Assembly: GCF_000341265.1 (NCBI RefSeq)
Contig: NZ_ANAE01000125.1
Span: 55,163 to 119,162 of the forward strand
Direction of reading: 5' to 3'
DNA from: Nocardiopsis prasina DSM 43845
GTDB taxonomy: Bacteria; Actinomycetota; Actinomycetes; Streptosporangiales; Streptosporangiaceae
Length of the DNA stretch: 64,000 nucleotides
Position 1 is the stretch's first letter. Each line of letters starts with the position of its first letter. The notes beneath the pieces were generated by a model. The model searched no databases. It was not told the origin of the DNA and saw nothing but the letters and a program-made list of their open reading frames with translations. Made by a program: the position numbers and the translations under genes. Positions 17,829 through 28,431 of the stretch are shown in pieces.

Positions 17829-19619
17829 TCAGTCCTCGCCGTCGGCCCGCGACTCCGTCGCGGCGGACTCCTCGACCCGGGCCAGGAGTTCCGAGGCCAC
17901 CCCCGGCAGCTCCGCGAACCTGTGCTCGGGCAGGTCCAGCAGGCCGTGCCCCGCCACCCACTCGGGGGCCGAGGCCACCGCGTGCCGGGCCGTGCGCTTG
18001 TTGATCGGCCGCCCCGACCTGGCCGCCGCCTCCACGAGTCCCGTACGCAGGGTCGCCGTCAGCGTCCCGTGCGCCCGCCCCCGCACGTGCGCCAGCACGT
18101 GGTCGGCGCCCTCGCCCGGCTCCGGGTCCCGGGTGCACCGGATCGCGGTGAGGTCGGCGGCACCCACCCCCCGCAGGAAGCGGACCCGGCACCCGGGCTC
18201 CACCAGGGCACGGAATCCCTTCTGGCCCGCCTCGTCACGTACCCAGCGCGAGGACGAGGGCACCAGGACGAAGGTGTCGTCGGTGGTGGACGCCAGCGCG
18301 ACGCGAGGCGCCAACCGCTCCCACCCGCCCGTGAGGTTGACCACGGCGCGCGCCCCCACGGCGGTGGGGGAGTCCATCCACGTGGACAGACGCACCCGGG
18401 CCTCTCCGGACACCTCCCGGGGCCAGTCACCGACGAGGGCGGGCGCGGTGTCGTCGGTACCCGATCGGCTCAGCTCGGCGATCCGCTCCAACGCCGCCGT
18501 GGCCCGCTCCGCGTCGAGCCCCCCGCGCGCCTCCTTGGCGTTGACCCCCTGGCTGTACACCCGCGAGGCGTCACCGCCGGGGGAGGGCAGGGTGCGCGCG
18601 AGGGGACGCAGCACGTACAGGTCGCTGGCGGCGCCGATCGACTCCGCCCCCAGGTAGCGGTTGAAGTCCGGCCACACCGCCTCCAGGAGGAGACCCGAGC
18701 GCACCATCCGCGCCTGCGTGGCGGCCGCGAGCTTCGGGGTGGTCTCGCTGGCACCGTAGGCCACCAGCACCCGGCCGCGCCTGGGATCGGCCAGACCCTC
18801 CACACCGCGCCGTACGAACAGGTCCACCCCGTCGGGGGTGTAGGGCGGATCGGTGAAGACCAGGTCGGCGCCCTCGCGCAGCGACGCGGGCAACCCCAGG
18901 CGCAGGTCGGCGGTGTGGGTGCGCACCGGCAGTCCCAGCCGCTCGGCCACCGCGTCGATGTGGGCCAGCACCCGCTCGTCCAGGTCCACCACCCGCACCC
19001 GGGCCTCCGGCTGCACCAGCGCCAGCGCCAGGGACGTGAGGTCGTGGTCGCCCACGCACAGCAGCGTGCGCTGGCGGAGGTCGAACCTCGTGGCCAGGAA
19101 CAGGGCGCGGCGCAGCGCGGTCTCGGCGGTCGCGGACACGTGGTCCAGGTCCAGGTCGGAGGCGGGTCCCTCGGAGATCGCCCGCGCCAGCTCGGCGGTG
19201 GCCCCTGTGTGGGCGGGGAGCAGGTGGGCCACCGGGTCGGCCAGCGCCGGGGCGGGCGCACCGGTGTACGGGGCCGGCCGCGTCAGCCGGTGCCGGTCGC
19301 CCGAGGGCTCGCGCTCCAGCTCTCCAGCGGCCTCCAGAGCCCTGAACAGGGAGGCCACCACGGCGTGCGCGACACCGCTGGCGCGCACGAGGTCGTTGGC
19401 GCTCCACCAACGGCCGTCGGAGAGCAGCGCCAGGACCGACCGGGGGCGCGGGGCGTCGGGACCGTACTCGCGCAGGAAGTCCTCCACCGCCTCGGGGAGG
19501 GGCGGGCGGTCGGCGCGCCGAGGGGGCGTCTGAGTCTCCGGGGCGCCGGCTACGCGGGCGGCCTCGGGGGAGTCGGCTCCGGGATCGACCGGGCCGGGGG
19601 AAGTCGGGTGTCCTGCCAT
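17829..19619 (-). CDS. BpsA-like (DUF43) aminopropyltransferase/methyltransferase-fold protein
   Basis: A 596-residue protein. Residues ~40–115 look like a winged-helix domain, as in N4-bis(aminopropyl)spermidine synthase (BpsA). Residues ~165–340 form the catalytic Rossmann domain: LLCVGDHDLTSLALAL (GDHD at 190–193, against GDDD in BpsA), the acidic ligand VVDLDERVL and FTDPPYTPDGVDLF (DPPY at 257–260). About 250 further residues have no similarity I recognise. Family members make branched polyamines; the His substitution and extra domain leave the actinobacterial reaction open, and a nucleic-acid methyltransferase role is an alternative. ATG 19619 follows GGGAGG. Confidence 0.65.
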   Translation of the reverse strand: MAGHPTSPGPVDPGADSPEAARVAGAPETQTPPRRADRPPLPEAVEDFLREYGPDAPRPRSVLALLSDGRWWSANDLVRASGVAHAVVASLFRALEAAGELEREPSGDRHRLTRPAPYTGAPAPALADPVAHLLPAHTGATAELARAISEGPASDLDLDHVSATAETALRRALFLATRFDLRQRTLLCVGDHDLTSLALALVQPEARVRVVDLDERVLAHIDAVAERLGLPVRTHTADLRLGLPASLREGADLVFTDPPYTPDGVDLFVRRGVEGLADPRRGRVLVAYGASETTPKLAAATQARMVRSGLLLEAVWPDFNRYLGAESIGAASDLYVLRPLARTLPSPGGDASRVYSQGVNAKEARGGLDAERATAALERIAELSRSGTDDTAPALVGDWPREVSGEARVRLSTWMDSPTAVGARAVVNLTGGWERLAPRVALASTTDDTFVLVPSSSRWVRDEAGQKGFRALVEPGCRVRFLRGVGAADLTAIRCTRDPEPGEGADHVLAHVRGRAHGTLTATLRTGLVEAAARSGRPINKRTARHAVASAPEWVAGHGLLDLPEHRFAELPGVASELLARVEESAATESRADGED

Positions 19620-20194
19620 TCCGTGATCCTCCCACGTCGCGGACGCCCCGGAGGCGCCGCGGACGGGGCGGTCCCCACCGGATGAGGGGGATATCACTGC
19701 CCGGTGCGTTCCGTTCGCCCTTGGGAGTGGTGTCACCCCCGGGGTAACGTGGGAAGGCAGTGCTCAGCGCCTTCACGCGTCGGGAGAAGAACCGGACAAC
19801 GATCGGTCTTTCATCCCCTTTGGGAGGTTTAGCGGGTTTCCCTCGTGGAAAAACCCGCAAGGCCAGCCCTCATCGGACCCCGGTCCGAGAGGGACCCACG
19901 CCACTCCCCAGGGAGCGGGCACACCACGGGCCACGGCGCACCGCGGCGCCATCTGGTCTAGACCTCCGATTCGCATCGGGGCCGGACCAGCCTGTATAAG
20001 AGAACCTGCCCGACACGGGCCGCCCACCGCCACCGGCGACACGAGGACGTGTACGCGACACGGTGCCACGGAACGGGCAACCCACACGGTCGGGAACCGC
20101 CCCCGGGCGGAACAACAGAATCACGCACGCAGCAGGGCCAACGTCGTCCCGGATGCGCTTTTCACGAAGCCGACGAGAGACGACTGGAGGGCAG
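19620..20194 (+). other. Long structured gltB upstream region
   Basis: 575 bp without a convincing gene. It contains a hairpin with AT-rich inner pairs (19832–19839 with 19851–19858), a second stem at about 19874–19889 (tcggac…gtccga), a small inverted repeat ccgat…atcgg (19966–19979) and a TATAAG -10-like box at 19995. The left end holds the divergent start of the BpsA-like gene. I do not recognise a known riboswitch. Confidence 0.45.
19995..20000 (+). promoter_or_regulatory. Candidate gltB -10 box
   Basis: TATAAG matches TATAAT at five of six positions. A weak -35 (ttcgca, 19970) lies 19 bp upstream. This would give a leader of roughly 190 nt. Confidence 0.4.
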
Positions 20195-23100
20195 ATGCCC
20201 GCTGGAAACGTGCGGCGTTCGTCCGTCCGAACGAACGCAGACGCCACCCCCCAGGGCCTGTACGACCCCGCCTTCGAGCACGACGCCTGCGGAGTGGGCT
20301 TCGTGGCCGACCTCACCGGTCGTCAGAGCCACGACATCGTCAGCAAGGCGCTCACCGTCCTGCGCAACCTCGACCACCGGGGCGCCTCCGGAGCCGACCC
20401 CGACGACGGCGACGGCGCGGGCATCCTCACGCAGATCCCGCACGAGCTCTACACCGAGGTCTGCGACTTCCCGCTCCCCGCCGCGGGCGCCTACGCCACC
20501 GGCATCGGCTTCCTGCCCTCCGACGCCGCCGAGCGCGCCGCCGCCGTGCGGACCATCAACACCATCGTCGCCGACGAGGGCCTCACCCTCCTGGGCTGGC
20601 GCGAGGTCCCCTTCGAGCCCCAGTACAGCGGCCCCGCCGCCCGCGAGGCCATGCCCTACTTCGGGCAGCTCTTCATCACCGGCACCCCCGGCACCGCCAC
20701 CGAGGGCCTCACCGGGATCGACCTCGAACGCCACGCCTACTGCGTGCGCAAGCGCGCCGAGCACGAGGCCGACGTCTACTTCCCGAGCCTGTCCCCGCGC
20801 ACCATCGCCTACAAGGGCATGCTCACCACCCCGCAGCTGGAGCCGTTCTTCCCGGACCTGTCCGACCGCCGCTACGCCTCCGGCCTGGCCCTGGTCCACT
20901 CCCGGTTCTCCACCAACACCTTCCCGTCCTGGCCGCTCGCCCACCCGTTCCGCTACGTGGCCCACAACGGTGAGATCAACACGGTCAAGGGCAACCGCAA
21001 CATGATGCGGTCACGCGAGGCCAAGCTCGCCACCGAGCTCATCCCCGGCGACCTGTCCCGCGTGTTCCCGATCGTCGACCCCGACGACTCCGACACCGCG
21101 TCCTTCGACGACGCCCTCGAACTGCTCCACCTGGGCGGCCGCTCGCTGCCGCACGCGGTCCTCATGATGATCCCGGAGCCCTGGGAGAACCACACCGAGA
21201 TGGACCCGGCCGTCCGGGCCTTCTACGAGTACCACTCCACCCTCATGGAGCCCTGGGACGGCCCCGCCTCGGTGTCCTTCACCGACGGCACCGTCGTCGG
21301 CTCCGTCCTGGACCGCAACGGACTGCGCCCCGGCCGCTACTGGGTGACCGACGACGGCCTCGTCGTCCTCGCGTCCGAGGCCGGCGTCCTCGACATCGAC
21401 CCCGCCACGGTCGTGCGCAAGGGACGGCTCCAGCCCGGCCGCATCTTCGTCGTCGACACCGCCCAGGGGCGGATCATCGAGGACGAGGAGATCAAGGCCG
21501 AACTCGCCGCCGAACACCCCTACCAGGAGTGGATCGACTCCGGCGTCCTGCGCCTGGCCGACCTCCCCGCCGCCGAACCCGCCCCGGTCACCGAACTCAA
21601 CCTCGCCCAGCAGGTGTTCGGCTACACCGAGGAGGAACTGCGGATCATCCTCACACCGATGGCCCGCACCGGCGCCGAACCCATCGGCTCCATGGGCACC
21701 GACACCCCGGTGGCCGCCCTGTCCGCGCGCTCGCGCCAGCTCTTCGACTACTTCTCGCAGAACTTCGCGCAGGTCACGAACCCGCCGCTGGACGCCATCC
21801 GTGAGGAGATGGTCACCAGCCTGTCCACCCTCCTCGGAGCCGAGGGCAACCTCCTCCAGGCCTCCCCGGGCGACACCCAGCGCCTCGTCCTGCCCACCCC
21901 GGTCGTCGACCAGGCCCAGCTCGCCGCCATCGTCGCCGCCGGGCGGGACAACCCCGCGCTGCGCACCTTCACCGTCGACGGCACCTACCCCGTCGACGGC
22001 GGCGGCGAGGCCCTCTCCGCCCGCCTCGACGAGATCAACACCGAGGTCTCCCAGGCCATCGCCGACGGCGCCCACATCCTCGTGCTCAGCGACCGCCGTG
22101 CCGACGCCGAACGCGCCCCCGTACCGTCGCTGCTGCTCACCGGCTCGGTCCACCACCACCTGGTCCGCGAGAAGTCCCGCACCGAGGTCGGCCTCCTCGT
22201 CGAGGCCGCCGACGTCCGCGAGTGCCACCACGTGGCCCTCCTCGTCGGCTACGGAGCCTCGGCGGTCAACCCGTACCTGGCCCTGGAGACCGTCCGCGAC
22301 CTGGTCGAGCGCGGCACCCTCGGCGGTGTGGAGGCCGACACGGCCGTCCGCAACACCGTCAAGGCTTTCGGCAAGGGCGTTCTGAAGGTCATGTCCAAGA
22401 TCGGCGTGTCCACGGTCAGCTCCTACACCGGCGCCCAGATCTTCGAGGCCCTCGGCCTGGGCCAGGAGGTCATCGACCGCTGCTTCACGGGCACCACCTC
22501 CCGCCTGGGCGGCGTCGGCTTCGACATCCTCGCCGAGGAGGTCGCGCTCCGCCACCGCCGCGCCCACGCCGCCAACCCCAACGCCCACCGGCGCCTGGAG
22601 GTCGGCGGCGAGTACCAGTGGCGCCGCGAGGGCGAGCCCCACCTGTTCGACCCCGAGACCGTCTTCCGGCTCCAGCACTCCACCCGCGACCGCAAGTACG
22701 ACATCTTCAAGGAGTACACGAACAGGGTCGACGACCAGTCCGCCCGGCTCATGACGCTCCGGGGACTGTTCCGCCTCAAGGAGGGCGTGCGCGAACCCGT
22801 CTCCATCGACGAGGTCGAGCCCGTCTCGGAGATCGTCAGGCGCTTCTCCACCGGCGCCATGTCCTACGGCTCCATCTCCGCCGAGGCCCACGAGACCCTC
22901 GCCATCGCGATGAACCGCCTCGGCGGCAAGTCCAACACCGGCGAGGGCGGCGAGGACCCGGCCCGCTTCACCCCGGACGCCAACGGTGACCTGCGCCGCA
23001 GCGCCATCAAGCAGGTCGCCTCCGGCCGCTTCGGCGTCACCTCGCACTACCTCAGCAACGCCGACGACATCCAGATCAAGATGGCCCAGGGCGCCAAGCC

Positions 23101-24751
23101 CGGCGAAGGCGGCCAGCTGCCCGGCCACAAGGTCTACCCGTGGGTGGCCAACACCCGCCACTCCACCCCCGGCGTCGGCCTCATCTCGCCGCCGCCCCAC
23201 CACGACATCTACTCCATCGAGGACCTCGCCCAGCTCATCCACGACCTCAAGAACGCGAACCCGTCCGCGCGGGTCCACGTCAAGCTGGTCTCCGAAGCCG
23301 GTGTGGGCACCGTCGCCACCGGCGTGTCCAAGGCGCACGCCGACGTCGTCCTCATCTCCGGTCACGACGGAGGCACCGGCGCCTCGCCGCTGACCTCCCT
23401 CAAGCACGCGGGCACCCCCTGGGAGCTCGGCCTCGCCGAGACCCAGCAGACCCTGCTGCTCAACGGCCTGCGCGACCGCATCGTCGTCCAGGCCGACGGC
23501 CAGATGAAGACCGGCCGCGACGTCGTCGTCGCCGCCCTGCTGGGCGCCGAGGAGTACGGTTTCGCCACCGCGCCCCTCGTCGTCTCGGGCTGCGTCATGA
23601 TGCGCGTCTGCCACCTCGACACCTGCCCCGTGGGCGTGGCCACCCAGAACCCCGCCCTGCGCGAGCGGTTCTCCGGCAAGGCCGAGTACGTCGTGAACTT
23701 CTTCGAGTTCATCGCCCAGGAGGTCCGCGAGTACCTGGCCCAGCTCGGCTTCCGCAGCCTCGACGAGGCCATCGGCTCCGTCGACCTGCTCGACACCGCC
23801 GAGGCCGTCGACCACTGGAAGGCCCAGGGCCTGGACCTGTCGCCGATCCTGCACGAGGTCGAGCCCATCGCCGGGGACCACCGCGCCCACCGGCGCATCC
23901 AGGACCACGGTCTGGAGAAGGCGCTGGACAACACCCTCATCCAGCTCAGCGAGGGAGCTCTCGACTTCGGCCAGCCGGTCCGCCTCGAGCTGCCCGTGCG
24001 CAACGTCAACCGGACCGTGGGCACCATGCTCGGGCACGAGGTCACCAAGCGCTACGGTGCCGACGGCCTGCCCGCCGACACCATCGACGTGTCCTTCACC
24101 GGCTCCGCCGGGCAGTCCTTCGGCGCCTTCGTGCCCCAGGGCATCACCCTGCGGCTGTCCGGCGACGCCAACGACTACGTCGGCAAGGGCCTGTCCGGTG
24201 GCCGCGTCATCGTCCGCCCCGCACAGGCCTCCACCCTCGCCGCCGAGGAACACATCATCGCCGGAAACGTCATCGGCTACGGCGCCACCTCCGGGGAGAT
24301 CCTCCTCCGGGGCGTCGTCGGCGAACGCTTCTGCGTCCGCAACTCCGGCGCCACCGCGGTCGTCGAGGGCATCGGCGACCACGGCTGCGAGTACATGACC
24401 GGCGGGCGCGCCGTCATCCTCGGCCGTACCGGGCGCAACTTCGCGGCGGGCATGTCCGGAGGCATCGCCTACGTCCTCGACCTGGACACCGAACGCGTCA
24501 ACCCCGAGATGGTCGAGGTCGAGGCCCTCACCGACGAGGACCGCGAGTTCCTCACCGGCGTCCTCACCCGCCACCACGCGGAGACCGGCTCCACCGTCGC
24601 CGAACGCCTCCTGGCCGAGGGCAGCAAGGGGCTCGACCGCATCGCCAAGGTCATGCCGCGCGACTTCAAGCGCGTCCTGCTCGCCCAGGCCGAGGCCGAA
24701 CGCGAGGGTCGCGACGTCAACGAGGCCGTCATGGCCTCCGCACAGTCCTGA
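20195..24751 (+). CDS. gltB: Glutamate synthase large subunit
   Basis: A 1,518-residue GltB. With GltD it transfers the glutamine amide to 2-oxoglutarate, giving two glutamates (GOGAT). A 31-residue propeptide precedes the catalytic N-terminal cysteine, Cys32 in HDACGVGF. The class II glutaminase domain is followed by the central domain, an FMN/synthase domain ([11 protein letters not shown] region), the 3Fe-4S cysteines Cys1133, Cys1139 and Cys1144 ([15 protein letters not shown]) and the glycine-rich beta-helix ([15 protein letters not shown]). ATG 20195 with TGGAGGG upstream; the frame runs further upstream without similarity. gltD follows after 27 bp. Confidence 0.98.
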   Translation: MPAGNVRRSSVRTNADATPQGLYDPAFEHDACGVGFVADLTGRQSHDIVSKALTVLRNLDHRGASGADPDDGDGAGILTQIPHELYTEVCDFPLPAAGAYATGIGFLPSDAAERAAAVRTINTIVADEGLTLLGWREVPFEPQYSGPAAREAMPYFGQLFITGTPGTATEGLTGIDLERHAYCVRKRAEHEADVYFPSLSPRTIAYKGMLTTPQLEPFFPDLSDRRYASGLALVHSRFSTNTFPSWPLAHPFRYVAHNGEINTVKGNRNMMRSREAKLATELIPGDLSRVFPIVDPDDSDTASFDDALELLHLGGRSLPHAVLMMIPEPWENHTEMDPAVRAFYEYHSTLMEPWDGPASVSFTDGTVVGSVLDRNGLRPGRYWVTDDGLVVLASEAGVLDIDPATVVRKGRLQPGRIFVVDTAQGRIIEDEEIKAELAAEHPYQEWIDSGVLRLADLPAAEPAPVTELNLAQQVFGYTEEELRIILTPMARTGAEPIGSMGTDTPVAALSARSRQLFDYFSQNFAQVTNPPLDAIREEMVTSLSTLLGAEGNLLQASPGDTQRLVLPTPVVDQAQLAAIVAAGRDNPALRTFTVDGTYPVDGGGEALSARLDEINTEVSQAIADGAHILVLSDRRADAERAPVPSLLLTGSVHHHLVREKSRTEVGLLVEAADVRECHHVALLVGYGASAVNPYLALETVRDLVERGTLGGVEADTAVRNTVKAFGKGVLKVMSKIGVSTVSSYTGAQIFEALGLGQEVIDRCFTGTTSRLGGVGFDILAEEVALRHRRAHAANPNAHRRLEVGGEYQWRREGEPHLFDPETVFRLQHSTRDRKYDIFKEYTNRVDDQSARLMTLRGLFRLKEGVREPVSIDEVEPVSEIVRRFSTGAMSYGSISAEAHETLAIAMNRLGGKSNTGEGGEDPARFTPDANGDLRRSAIKQVASGRFGVTSHYLSNADDIQIKMAQGAKPGEGGQLPGHKVYPWVANTRHSTPGVGLISPPPHHDIYSIEDLAQLIHDLKNANPSARVHVKLVSEAGVGTVATGVSKAHADVVLISGHDGGTGASPLTSLKHAGTPWELGLAETQQTLLLNGLRDRIVVQADGQMKTGRDVVVAALLGAEEYGFATAPLVVSGCVMMRVCHLDTCPVGVATQNPALRERFSGKAEYVVNFFEFIAQEVREYLAQLGFRSLDEAIGSVDLLDTAEAVDHWKAQGLDLSPILHEVEPIAGDHRAHRRIQDHGLEKALDNTLIQLSEGALDFGQPVRLELPVRNVNRTVGTMLGHEVTKRYGADGLPADTIDVSFTGSAGQSFGAFVPQGITLRLSGDANDYVGKGLSGGRVIVRPAQASTLAAEEHIIAGNVIGYGATSGEILLRGVVGERFCVRNSGATAVVEGIGDHGCEYMTGGRAVILGRTGRNFAAGMSGGIAYVLDLDTERVNPEMVEVEALTDEDREFLTGVLTRHHAETGSTVAERLLAEGSKGLDRIAKVMPRDFKRVLLAQAEAEREGRDVNEAVMASAQS

Positions 24752-24778
24752 AGTCAGCACACGAGAGGAGGAGGAACC

Positions 24779-26233
24779 ATGGCTGACCCCAAGGGTTTCC
24801 TGAAGATCACCGAGCGCGAGCTCCCCAAGCACCGCCCCGTCGACGTCCGCATCCAGGACTGGCGCGAGGTCCACGAGGACTTCGACCGAGGAACCGTCAC
24901 CAAGCAGGCCTCGCGCTGCATGGACTGCGGCATCCCCTTCTGCCACAACGGATGCCCCCTCGGGAACCTCATCCCCGAGTGGAACCACCTCGTGTACACG
25001 CACGACTGGGCCGAGGCGATCGAACGGCTGCACGCCACCAACAACTTCCCCGAGTTCACCGGGCGCCTCTGCCCGGCGCCCTGTGAGTCCGCCTGCGTGC
25101 TCGGCATCAACCAGCCCGCCGTGACCATCAAGAACGTCGAGGTCTCCATCATCGACCGCGCGTGGGAGGAGGGCTGGGTCAAGCCCCTGCCCCCCACCCA
25201 CCGCACCGGCCGGACGGTCGCCGTCGTCGGCTCCGGCCCCGCCGGACTGGCCGCCGCGCAGCAGCTCACCCGCGCCGGACACGACGTGACGCTCTACGAG
25301 CGCGCCGACCGCGTCGGCGGCCTGCTCCGCTACGGCATCCCCGAGTTCAAGATGGAGAAGCGGCACATCGACCGCCGCCTCGCCCAGATGACTGCGGAGG
25401 GCACCACCTTCCGCACCGGCGTCAACGTCGGCGTGGACGTCACGGGCGACCAGCTCCGGGCCGACCACGACGCCGTCGTCCTCACCGGCGGCGCCACCAA
25501 GTGGCGCGACCTGCCCGCCACCGGCCGCGAACTCAACGGCATCCACCAGGCCATGGAGTACCTGCCCCTGGCCAACCGGGTGCAGGAGGGCGACCTCGAC
25601 CGCGCGCCCATCCACGCCGAGGGCAAGCACGTCGTCGTCATCGGCGGCGGCGACACCGGCGCGGACTGCGTCGGCACCGCCCACCGGCAGGGGGCCGCCT
25701 CGGTCACCCAGCTGGAGATCATGCCCAAGCCCCCCACCACGCGCCCCGATCACCAGCCCTGGCCCACCATGCCGATGCTGTACAAGGTCACCAGCGCCCA
25801 CGAGGAGGGCGGCAAGCGGATCTACTCCGTCAACACCCTGGAGTTCCTCGGGGACGAGGAGGGCAACGTCCGCGCCCTGAAGCTGGTCGAGGTCAAGCGC
25901 GGCTCCAACGGCTTCGAACCGGTCGAGGGCACCGAGCGCGAGATCCCCGCCGACCTCGTCACCCTCGCCATGGGCTTCGTCGGCCCCGAGAAGGAGGGCC
26001 TGCTCGACCAGCTCGGCGTCGAACTCGACGGCCGCGGCAACGTGGTCCGCGACGCCGACTACCGGACCACCGTCGACGGCGTCTTCTGCGCCGGGGACAT
26101 GGGCCGGGGCCAGTCGCTCATCGTCTGGGCCATCGCCGAGGGCCGCTCGGCCGCCGCCGGGGTGGACCGCCACCTCACCCAGGACACCGTCCTGCCCGTG
26201 GCCATCCCGCCCACCGAGCGCCCGCTCGTGTAG
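24779..26233 (+). CDS. gltD: Glutamate synthase small subunit
   Basis: A 484-residue GltD that delivers electrons from NADPH through FAD and iron–sulfur clusters to GltB. N-terminal cluster cysteines are in CMDCGIPFCHNGCPLGN and CPAPCESACVLG; the FAD site is VVGSGPAGLAAAQQL and the NADPH site VVIGGGDTGADCVG. The C-terminal FAD motif is GVFCAGDMGRGQSLIVWAI. A very strong ribosome site (GAGAGGAGGAGG) precedes the ATG, in contrast to gltB, and may help set subunit ratios. A hairpin follows. Confidence 0.98.
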   Translation: MADPKGFLKITERELPKHRPVDVRIQDWREVHEDFDRGTVTKQASRCMDCGIPFCHNGCPLGNLIPEWNHLVYTHDWAEAIERLHATNNFPEFTGRLCPAPCESACVLGINQPAVTIKNVEVSIIDRAWEEGWVKPLPPTHRTGRTVAVVGSGPAGLAAAQQLTRAGHDVTLYERADRVGGLLRYGIPEFKMEKRHIDRRLAQMTAEGTTFRTGVNVGVDVTGDQLRADHDAVVLTGGATKWRDLPATGRELNGIHQAMEYLPLANRVQEGDLDRAPIHAEGKHVVVIGGGDTGADCVGTAHRQGAASVTQLEIMPKPPTTRPDHQPWPTMPMLYKVTSAHEEGGKRIYSVNTLEFLGDEEGNVRALKLVEVKRGSNGFEPVEGTEREIPADLVTLAMGFVGPEKEGLLDQLGVELDGRGNVVRDADYRTTVDGVFCAGDMGRGQSLIVWAIAEGRSAAAGVDRHLTQDTVLPVAIPPTERPLV

Positions 26234-26245
26234 GAGACCACCACC

Positions 26246-26273
26246 CGGGCGCGGGGGCCTGTCCCCGCGCCCG
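26246..26273 (+). terminator. gltD terminator hairpin
   Basis: A perfect 11-bp GC stem (26246–26256 with 26263–26273) with a 6-nt loop, 13 bp after the stop. Confidence 0.75.
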
Positions 26274-26283
26274 GCCCTCCCCC

Positions 26284-26289
26284 TACCAT
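26284..26289 (+). promoter_or_regulatory. -10 box for leaderless DUF2784 gene
   Basis: TACCAT ends 6 nt before ATG 26296; no ribosome site is visible. Confidence 0.45.
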
Positions 26290-26295
26290 CGAGCC

Positions 26296-26673
26296 ATGGT
26301 GTACCGCGTCATCGGTGAGGGGGCCATGGTCCTGCACCTGGTCTTCCTCGCCTACGTCGCGCTCGGCGGCTTCCCGGCCTGGCGCTGGCCCCGCCTGTTC
26401 TGGCCCCACCTGGCCATCGCCCTCTACGGCCTGGGCATCACCGTCATCGGCTGGCAGTGCCCCCTCACCCATGTGGAGGACTGGGGCCGCCGGAACGCCG
26501 GACAGGCCGGGCTCCCGCCCGAGGGGTTCATCGCGCACTACCTCACCGGCGTCATCTACCCCGCCGAGCACCTCCTCACAGCGCAGCTTCTGGTGGCCCT
26601 GAGCGTCGCCGTGTCCTGGGCCGGAGCGCTTTACCTGCACCGCCAACGCAAGCGCCCCGAGAACGCCGCGTAA
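26296..26673 (+). CDS. DUF2784 membrane protein
   Basis: A 125-residue protein with three predicted helices (about 8–27, 35–55 and 95–113) and the DUF2784 landmarks GWQCPLTHVEDWGRRNAG and GFIAHYLTGVIYP. The family is widespread but uncharacterised. It lies 62 bp after gltD but beyond a terminator hairpin and has its own -10-like box, so it is probably transcribed separately. Confidence 0.8.
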   Translation: MVYRVIGEGAMVLHLVFLAYVALGGFPAWRWPRLFWPHLAIALYGLGITVIGWQCPLTHVEDWGRRNAGQAGLPPEGFIAHYLTGVIYPAEHLLTAQLLVALSVAVSWAGALYLHRQRKRPENAA

Positions 26674-26724
26674 AGATCGCGAATGGATCAGGGCCACACT
26701 GTTCTCCCTGCCCAGACCCCGCCG

Positions 26725-26730
26725 TACCGT
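26725..26730 (+). promoter_or_regulatory. -10 box for leaderless prenyltransferase-fold gene
   Basis: TACCGT ends 6 nt before ATG 26737. Confidence 0.4.
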
Positions 26731-26736
26731 CGAATT

Positions 26737-27639
26737 ATGACCGTTGTGACCTGGGATTCGTACCGCGCAGCAGAACACTTCACCATGCGCAGCGCCCGGC
26801 TCGTCGACCGGCACCGCTTCGCCTACCTCTTCCAGAGCGGACCAGCCGAACCGGTCCGCGCCACACTCTCCGCCTACCGCAACCTCGACGGCGGCTACGG
26901 CAACGGACTCGACCCCGACCTGAGGGGCCACGCCAGCCAGCCCGTGGCCACCGAGATCGCCCTGCGCTACCTCGACGAACTCGGCCCCGTCCCCGACCAG
27001 ATCGGAGCCGGCGTCTGCCGGTACCTCGCCACCGTCAGCAACGACGACGGCGGGCTCCCGACCTCGCTCCCCAACGCCCGCTACACCGCGTCCGCGCCCT
27101 GGTACCGCCACAACCACGACTTCGGGAGCCGGCTCGACATCACCGCGATGATCACCGGGCTCCTCCACAAGAACAACATCACCCACCCCTGGCGCGACCA
27201 CGCCACGGCCTTCTGCTGGAAGCACGTCGACTCGCTCAAGTGGACCAACCCGCACGAGGCCATCGGCATCTGCTGCTTCCTCCAGCACGTCCCGGACCGC
27301 CCCCGTGCCATCGTCGCGATGAACCACCTCTCCCACATGATCCGCGCCGTCATCGACGTCCACCCCCGGGCCACCGGGCACGTCCACACGCCGCTGGACC
27401 TGGCCTCACACCCGGGCCACATCGCCCGGCCGCTCTTCACCGACCAGGAGATCGAACGCAACCTCCAGGCCTTCGAGGACCAGCAGCGCCCCGACGGGGG
27501 CTGGGACGCGTGCTGGGACGACTGGGACACCGTCGCCACCCTCGAACGCGAGGGCATGCGCACCATCCAGCGGCTGCGCATCCTGCGGGCCTACGGGCAC
27601 GTGCAGCCCGACCTGCCCCGCCCCCGCCGCGCCGGCTGA
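26737..27639 (+). CDS. Prenyltransferase/squalene-cyclase-like alpha-barrel protein
   Basis: A 300-residue protein with QW-like repeats of the alpha/alpha-barrel found in squalene/hopene cyclases and protein prenyltransferase beta subunits: NLDGGYGNGLDPDL, NDDGGLPTSLPN and RPDGGWDACWDDWD. It lacks the DXDD motif and is half the size of a triterpene cyclase, so enzymatic cyclisation is unlikely. Stand-alone proteins of this kind are common in actinomycetes without assigned role. ATG 26737 chosen; an upstream in-frame ATG at 26683 is less likely. Confidence 0.65.
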   Translation: MTVVTWDSYRAAEHFTMRSARLVDRHRFAYLFQSGPAEPVRATLSAYRNLDGGYGNGLDPDLRGHASQPVATEIALRYLDELGPVPDQIGAGVCRYLATVSNDDGGLPTSLPNARYTASAPWYRHNHDFGSRLDITAMITGLLHKNNITHPWRDHATAFCWKHVDSLKWTNPHEAIGICCFLQHVPDRPRAIVAMNHLSHMIRAVIDVHPRATGHVHTPLDLASHPGHIARPLFTDQEIERNLQAFEDQQRPDGGWDACWDDWDTVATLEREGMRTIQRLRILRAYGHVQPDLPRPRRAG

Positions 27640-27720
27640 GGGACCCGCGCGGGGGAGCGGGCCGACAGGGGGGCGGCGATCAGCAGGAGCGGACCGCCGC
27701 CCACGGCACCGAGACCCGGC

Positions 27721-28431
27721 TCAGCCCAGAGCCAGCAGACGCACCCCGGCCGCAGCCAACGCCGCCCGGTCCACCTCGGAGTCCGACCGCCCCGTCACCG
27801 CGCGCACCGCCGCCCACGACGGGCCCCGGGGACCCACCCCCTCCGGCAGCACCCGCCGCAGCTCCTCCGGGTCCACCGACCCGAACAGCACCCCGCGGAG
27901 CACGTCCAACGCGGCCCCCGACGTCCACGGCTCACGGCCCAGCGCGTCCGCCAGGTCCAACCCGTGCAGCGCCAACTCCACCACCCGGGTCACCAGGTAG
28001 TCCGTCAACAGCATCGGGTCCCCGTGCCGCGTCACGATCCGCCGGTCCGCCGGCTCACCCGGAAGACGCCCCGCCAGAGCGTCCCAGATCCCGCCCAGCA
28101 CCCGGCCCGGCTCCGCCGCGTCCTCACGCCGCGCCGCCCGCTCCACCGCGCCCTCCACACGCGCCGCGTTCACCTCCGGCGAGAACCGCACCTCGGGCAC
28201 GTAGTACCCCGCCGCCGAGACCAACCCCTCCGACACGCCCGGCCGACCCTGGTCCAGGGCCACCAGCACCTGGTTCAACGAACCCGCGGTGTGCACCGAC
28301 AACGCCGCCACGTCCCACGGAACACACCGTGTGGGCAACACCACCTCGGCCTCCGACAGGCCCAGCAGGACCCCCTCCAGCGCCATGACCTCCGCCACCA
28401 GAGCGGACTCCACCACAGAACGATCGAACAC
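27721..28431 (-). CDS. Maleylpyruvate isomerase-type, mycothiol-dependent (DinB-like) protein
   Basis: A 236-residue protein of the maleylpyruvate isomerase N-terminal/DinB-like fold, a four-helix bundle with a metal-binding His triad. Candidate ligands are in VHTAGSLNQVL and LALHGLDLADALG, as in actinobacterial mycothiol-dependent enzymes (TIGR03083 type). The substrate is unknown; the family includes S-transferases and isomerases acting on mycothiol conjugates. GTG 28431 is chosen for the GGAGGGG ribosome site; the frame stays open 26 codons further upstream. Divergent from pyk. Confidence 0.7.
   Translation of the reverse strand: MFDRSVVESALVAEVMALEGVLLGLSEAEVVLPTRCVPWDVAALSVHTAGSLNQVLVALDQGRPGVSEGLVSAAGYYVPEVRFSPEVNAARVEGAVERAARREDAAEPGRVLGGIWDALAGRLPGEPADRRIVTRHGDPMLLTDYLVTRVVELALHGLDLADALGREPWTSGAALDVLRGVLFGSVDPEELRRVLPEGVGPRGPSWAAVRAVTGRSDSEVDRAALAAAGVRLLALG

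Noticed and set aside
19732..19752. gtcac…gtaac upstream of gltB as a GlnR site.
   Set aside because: Spacing between half-sites is off and the position is over 440 bp from the gene.
19885..19900. GGTCCGAGAG upstream of gltB recalls a conserved piece of ykkC-type riboswitches.
   Set aside because: The other conserved ykkC blocks are absent, so the match is probably chance.
21011..26173. A 1,720-codon open frame antisense to gltB–gltD, and other very long antisense frames (e.g. 44405–47704 opposite polA).
   Set aside because: GC-rich third positions keep antisense frames open; the translations are low-complexity Gly/Val/Asp-rich and the sense genes are unmistakable.
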